From: Gammaproteobacteria bacterium
GTDB taxonomy: Bacteria > Pseudomonadota > Gammaproteobacteria > GCA-001735895
Reading direction: 5' to 3'
Assembly: GCA_021767985.1 (NCBI GenBank)
Contig: JAASSH010000170.1
Span: forward strand, 1-5,781
Length of the DNA: 5,781 bases
Shown here: positions 4,952 through 5,781 of the stretch, piece after piece
Numbering within the stretch: the first letter of the stretch is position 1
How the letters are laid out: the number at the start of each line of letters is the position of its first letter
Made by a program: the position numbers and the translations under genes
Notes under the pieces: model-generated
Seen by the model: only the letters and a program-made list of their open reading frames with translations
Told to the model about the DNA's origin: nothing
The model's database searches: none

Positions 4952-5781
4952 TTTCCGGCAAAACCGCTGGTCGCATTCTGATCCTGTTGCTGGCACTGGT
5001 TGCAACCGCAGTCCAGGCCGAACCGCTGCGCGTGCTGACTCAGAACATGAACCGCTTTTTCGACGATGTCGACGACGGCAACCAGGAAAAGGTGCTTTCC
5101 CGCAAGCGTTTCAGGAACCGTGTCGCAATCGCGGCCAGGAAATTTGGTGATCAGTTCGAATTGCCGCATGTCATCGCGCTGCAGGAAGTAGAGAACCTGA
5201 ACGTGCTGGCGCACATCGCGGCCGAGATTCGCGACCGCTACGACGCGCGCTACCGACCGCTACTGCTTCCCGGGCAGGATCCGTCCGGAATCAATCTCGC
5301 CTACCTGCTGCGCCACGATGTAGCAATCCGCAAGGTCGATCAACTATTCTCCAACAGGACTTACGGGGACGACGGCCACCCGCTGTTTTCGCGGCCGCCC
5401 CTGTACCTGGAAGCCTGCTACCTCGAGCGCTGCCTGAGCCTGTTGAACCTGCACCTGCGCTCGATGCGTGGTATCGATAGCGACAGCGACGGCGAACGGG
5501 TGCGGCGTAAGCGGCTGGCACAGGCCGAAACCATTGCAGGCTGGAGTAATCGGCTGCAGACATCGAATCCACCGGTTTCGCTACTGATCCTGGGTGACCT
5601 GAACGCGCTGACGCCGACCGACCAAGATGTCGACGTCGCCGGCATTATCCGCGGGAATCCCGACAATACGGGGGTTCGCCTCGAGGGACGCGACCTGGTG
5701 CAACCCGACCTGGTAGACCTCACCCACATGATTAAACCCAAAAAACGTTACTCGTTCATTTTTCGACGCAGGAAACAGCAA
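4921..5781 (+). CDS. Secreted endonuclease/exonuclease/phosphatase-family protein (partial, 3' end missing)
   Basis: The frame is open from ATG at 4921 to the window end (287 codons). Residues 1-33 look like a signal peptide: Arg18, a hydrophobic core ILILLLALVATA (19-30) and probable cleavage after VQA (31-33), so it should act in the periplasm or outside the cell. The mature part follows the Exo_endo_phos (DNase I-like) fold: LRVLTQNMNR (36-45, Asn42), VIALQEVEN (84-92, Glu89 as metal ligand), LNLHLRSMRG (175-184, His178) and ILGDLNA (223-229, Asp226 and Asn228). RYSFIF near the edge normally comes just before the catalytic Asp-His pair, which must lie beyond 5781. Whether it cuts nucleic acid or removes phosphate from a small molecule or lipid cannot be decided. 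Cys166 and Cys171 are close and could form a disulfide. The start overlaps the phosphatase gene by 31 bases in another frame; only a weak GGAA, 11 bases upstream, serves as ribosome binding site, so translational coupling is likely. Confidence 0.88.
   Translation, partial: MDDAGTLHHLISGKTAGRILILLLALVATAVQAEPLRVLTQNMNRFFDDVDDGNQEKVLSRKRFRNRVAIAARKFGDQFELPHVIALQEVENLNVLAHIAAEIRDRYDARYRPLLLPGQDPSGINLAYLLRHDVAIRKVDQLFSNRTYGDDGHPLFSRPPLYLEACYLERCLSLLNLHLRSMRGIDSDSDGERVRRKRLAQAETIAGWSNRLQTSNPPVSLLILGDLNALTPTDQDVDVAGIIRGNPDNTGVRLEGRDLVQPDLVDLTHMIKPKKRYSFIFRRRKQQ

Noticed and set aside
4918..5781. Minus-strand open frames at 4918-5214, 5291-5572, 5418-5741 and 5581-5781
   Set aside because: They are antisense to the EEP-family gene, overlap each other and show no motif, while the plus-strand frame has a signal peptide and four ordered catalytic motifs.

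Overview
This window reads as ordinary chromosomal DNA of a GC-rich proteobacterium, most likely a gammaproteobacterium. That placement rests on a DamX-type protein (ATPase domain, one membrane helix, SPOR domain) and a soluble pyridine nucleotide transhydrogenase; it is inferred from gene content, not from a marker gene. Coding density is high. I see no RNA gene, CRISPR array, insertion sequence, phage gene or attachment site.

Layout: (a) 1-92, the last 29 codons of an unrecognised plus-strand gene, converging on (b) a minus-strand rhomboid protease (172-864). (c) 983-2374, minus strand, is a transhydrogenase of the SthA family that has lost both redox cysteines of its flavoprotein superfamily. 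(d) 2405-4042, minus strand, is a DamX-like cell-envelope protein, only 30 bases upstream of sthA. (e) 4043-4141 is an AT-rich divergent promoter region with a good sigma70-type promoter toward damX/sthA, a perfect 15-base palindrome at its predicted start site, and a weaker possible promoter on the other side. (f) 4142-4951, plus strand, is an inositol-monophosphatase-family phosphatase with a TTG start. (g) 4921-5781, plus strand, is a probably secreted endonuclease/exonuclease/phosphatase-family protein that overlaps it by 31 bases and runs off the window end.

There are two likely transcription units diverging from 4043-4141. The minus-strand unit is damX-like then sthA, possibly continuing into the rhomboid gene after a 118-base gap. 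The plus-strand unit is the phosphatase and the secreted nuclease/phosphatase. The minus-strand genes have separate jobs (division-site peptidoglycan binding, NAD(P)H balance, intramembrane proteolysis), so sharing a transcript does not imply a shared pathway.

I did not find a clearly new biological system. The points most worth a second look are the cysteine-free SthA, the ATPase domain of the DamX-like protein with His where the catalytic Glu is expected, the palindrome on the start site of the divergent promoter, and the overlapping pair of phosphoesterase-fold genes. Three of the five genes whose starts lie in the window use GTG or TTG, and the long frame containing damX extends far upstream antisense to the phosphatase gene, so automatic start calls here may be wrong.
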